Source: Luidia sarsii
Lineage: Eukaryota > Echinodermata > Asteroidea > Paxillosida > Luidiidae
Assembly: GCA_949987565.1 (NCBI GenBank)
Contig: OX465107.1
Location: 7,197,851-7,261,850, forward strand
DNA: 64,000 nt
Direction: 5' to 3'
Shown one piece after another: positions 63,053-64,000 of the stretch (position 1 is the first letter of the stretch; each line of letters opens with the position of its first letter). The position numbers were made by a program, and so were the translations under genes. Below the pieces are notes generated by a model. It saw only the letters and a list, made by a program, of their open reading frames with translations, had not been told where the DNA came from and did no database searches.

Positions 63053-64000
63053 GTTGCCTCCTTAATTCCTTCACTTTCCTTCCAATGATAAAATATCCTC
63101 CTCCTCCTCCTCGTGGGCGACTATGGGAGCATTAAGACGCCATAACGACAACTGATGGTATCAGGGCACAGGGGGGACGCAATAAAGCAGGGGAACTGCG
63201 GTTGGGACTGACGCTGCGGACGGACGGCCCACTGGGTTTCAGACTTGTGGCACACTCCTCTTCCCTCTCAGAAGAAAGTTTGTCTTGTGGGGCCGGCCGG
63301 CCGCTTGCTGGGAGAGTAAGCGCTGGCACACGCCAGTCAAGCACCCGCCTGGCAGGGAGGCAGCACCATATTTAGAGAGGACTGGTGCTGGCCTGCCTGC
63401 GATTGGTGGGCCGTGTGGGGGGGGGGCTGGTGTGATGAGGCAATGTGTATATACAGGTGCATGATGTACATGTACACACTCTCTTGCTGTCCACACTCTC
63501 TTGCTGTAGTCTGGTTCTGATCATGGAGCCTTAAGTACATGTTTTCATGTACATGTAGATCTATGTATGAATGCATATCAGCCGCCCCCATGTGCTGACA
63601 GTATTTAGAATCGATCTAATCTTAGTCTTGGCACAGAACTCCAGCCAGCATGGATTGTGGGTGTGTGTTGTTGTTTATAGTACCTCACTCCATTCATTGA
63701 TCAACATGCTTGGAACTCACAGCCCCCCCAACCCCCCACTCCCTCCCCCTCTGGCTCTGCCCCTGTCTCTGTATCTGCCTCTACCTCTGTCCCTAAACCT
63801 GACATGTAAGTGTACATGTACCTGAGTCAATCTCAGTCTCAGTTTGCCAATATTTCCAGAGGAAGTTTGCTGGCCCCTGAGCAGACTGTTTGCACAAGTT
63901 TGGTCTCAGAATGGAGCTACGGTCTCGGTCACACTGGGGGTGTCAGCTCCACCAGTCCCCAGGACTGAACCATTCTCTCCACAGAGGGTGGGCCCTGGGG
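63053..64000 (-). promoter_or_regulatory. 5' flank / putative promoter region
   Basis: This is the upstream sequence of the gene. An in-frame TAA lies at 63062-63064. A CArG-like site, CCATATTTAG (63366-63375; 9 of 10 bases of CCW6GG), sits about 315 bp upstream of the ATG, and a TATA-like palindrome TGTATATACA lies at 63446-63455. SRF/CArG sites are typical of muscle genes, but single matches like these occur by chance. No transcription start can be placed from sequence alone. The far right (63830-64000) shows no exon I can support. Confidence 0.35.

Larger units (their letters stand above)
54355..62968 (-). other. Intron 1 (8.6 kb)
   Basis: No exon with supporting features was found. It holds a GAGTT pentamer array (56600-56705), a tRNA-like SINE (about 57450-57600), Penelope-type terminal remnants (58375-58445, 59555-59650), a GA-rich satellite (59645-60205), a small TIR element (60478-60725), and a pyrimidine-rich CTCTGC satellite (62080-62630). 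The remainder is AT-richer unique-looking sequence. Confidence 0.7.

Noticed and set aside
54355..62968. Further small exons of the gene in intron 1
   Set aside because: Exons 1 and 2 are contiguous in the CCDC141 protein as I remember it, and the phases match, so no exon is missing there.
1..64000. CRISPR arrays, bacterial operons, rRNA genes
   Set aside because: The regular repeats are head-to-tail satellites without spacers, and the coding sequence is spliced; the window is eukaryotic.

Overview
The window is intron-rich eukaryotic DNA holding, as far as I can see, one large gene on the minus strand. Only about 7.1 kb of the 64 kb is coding, and the rest is introns packed with simple repeats and transposon debris. 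The repeats (tRNA-derived SINEs, Penelope-like element ends, pogo/Harbinger/hAT-type MITEs, LINE tails, many TACATGTA palindromes) together with a titin-type gene suggest a marine invertebrate animal. A non-vertebrate deuterostome such as an echinoderm is my guess; the species cannot be named from sequence alone.

The gene starts at an ATG at 63052 (in-frame stop TAA just upstream, purine at -3, G at +4) and runs leftward past position 1. I could chain 37 exons (the last one cut by the window edge) with GT/AG borders and matching phases, giving about 2,362 residues. Exons 1-20 (63.1-23.7 kb) encode an alpha-helical, spectrin-repeat-like protein whose first 250 residues match vertebrate CCDC141 (CAMDI), as I remember that protein, at several separate motifs. 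Exons 21-24 (20.8-15.9 kb) encode acidic linkers. Exons 25-26 encode the Ig domain expected at the CCDC141 C-terminus. Instead of ending there, the frame continues into at least ten more I-set Ig domains of titin type (exons 27-37), most of them one exon per domain with phase 1-1 borders.

In humans, from memory, CCDC141 lies directly upstream of TTN on the same strand. Here the two kinds of coding sequence appear to form one reading frame. This is the most interesting observation in the window: an ancestral or derived CCDC141-titin fusion, or a read-through unit. The six exons nearest the left edge (32-37) are near-identical recent duplicates whose introns were copied with them.

Layout of the rest. 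1-6 kb: duplicated Ig exons with SINEs and Penelope remnants. 7-11 kb: pogo-like MITE with a LINE tail inside, then G-rich, 12-bp and GA-rich satellites. 13.5-14.3 kb: 25-bp minisatellite. 20.8-22.1 kb: 1.3 kb GGGAA pentamer array placed directly in front of a splice acceptor. 33.4-40.9 kb: large intron with a hAT-like element and a Penelope-like insertion with 10-bp target duplication. 45.4-45.9 kb: three tandem perfect hairpins. 47.8-54.2 kb and 54.4-63.0 kb: the two largest 5' introns, with GA-rich satellites and a Harbinger-like MITE whose empty site can be read from neighbouring satellite units. 63.05-64 kb: 5' flank. I found no second protein gene, rRNA, functional tRNA or CRISPR array.
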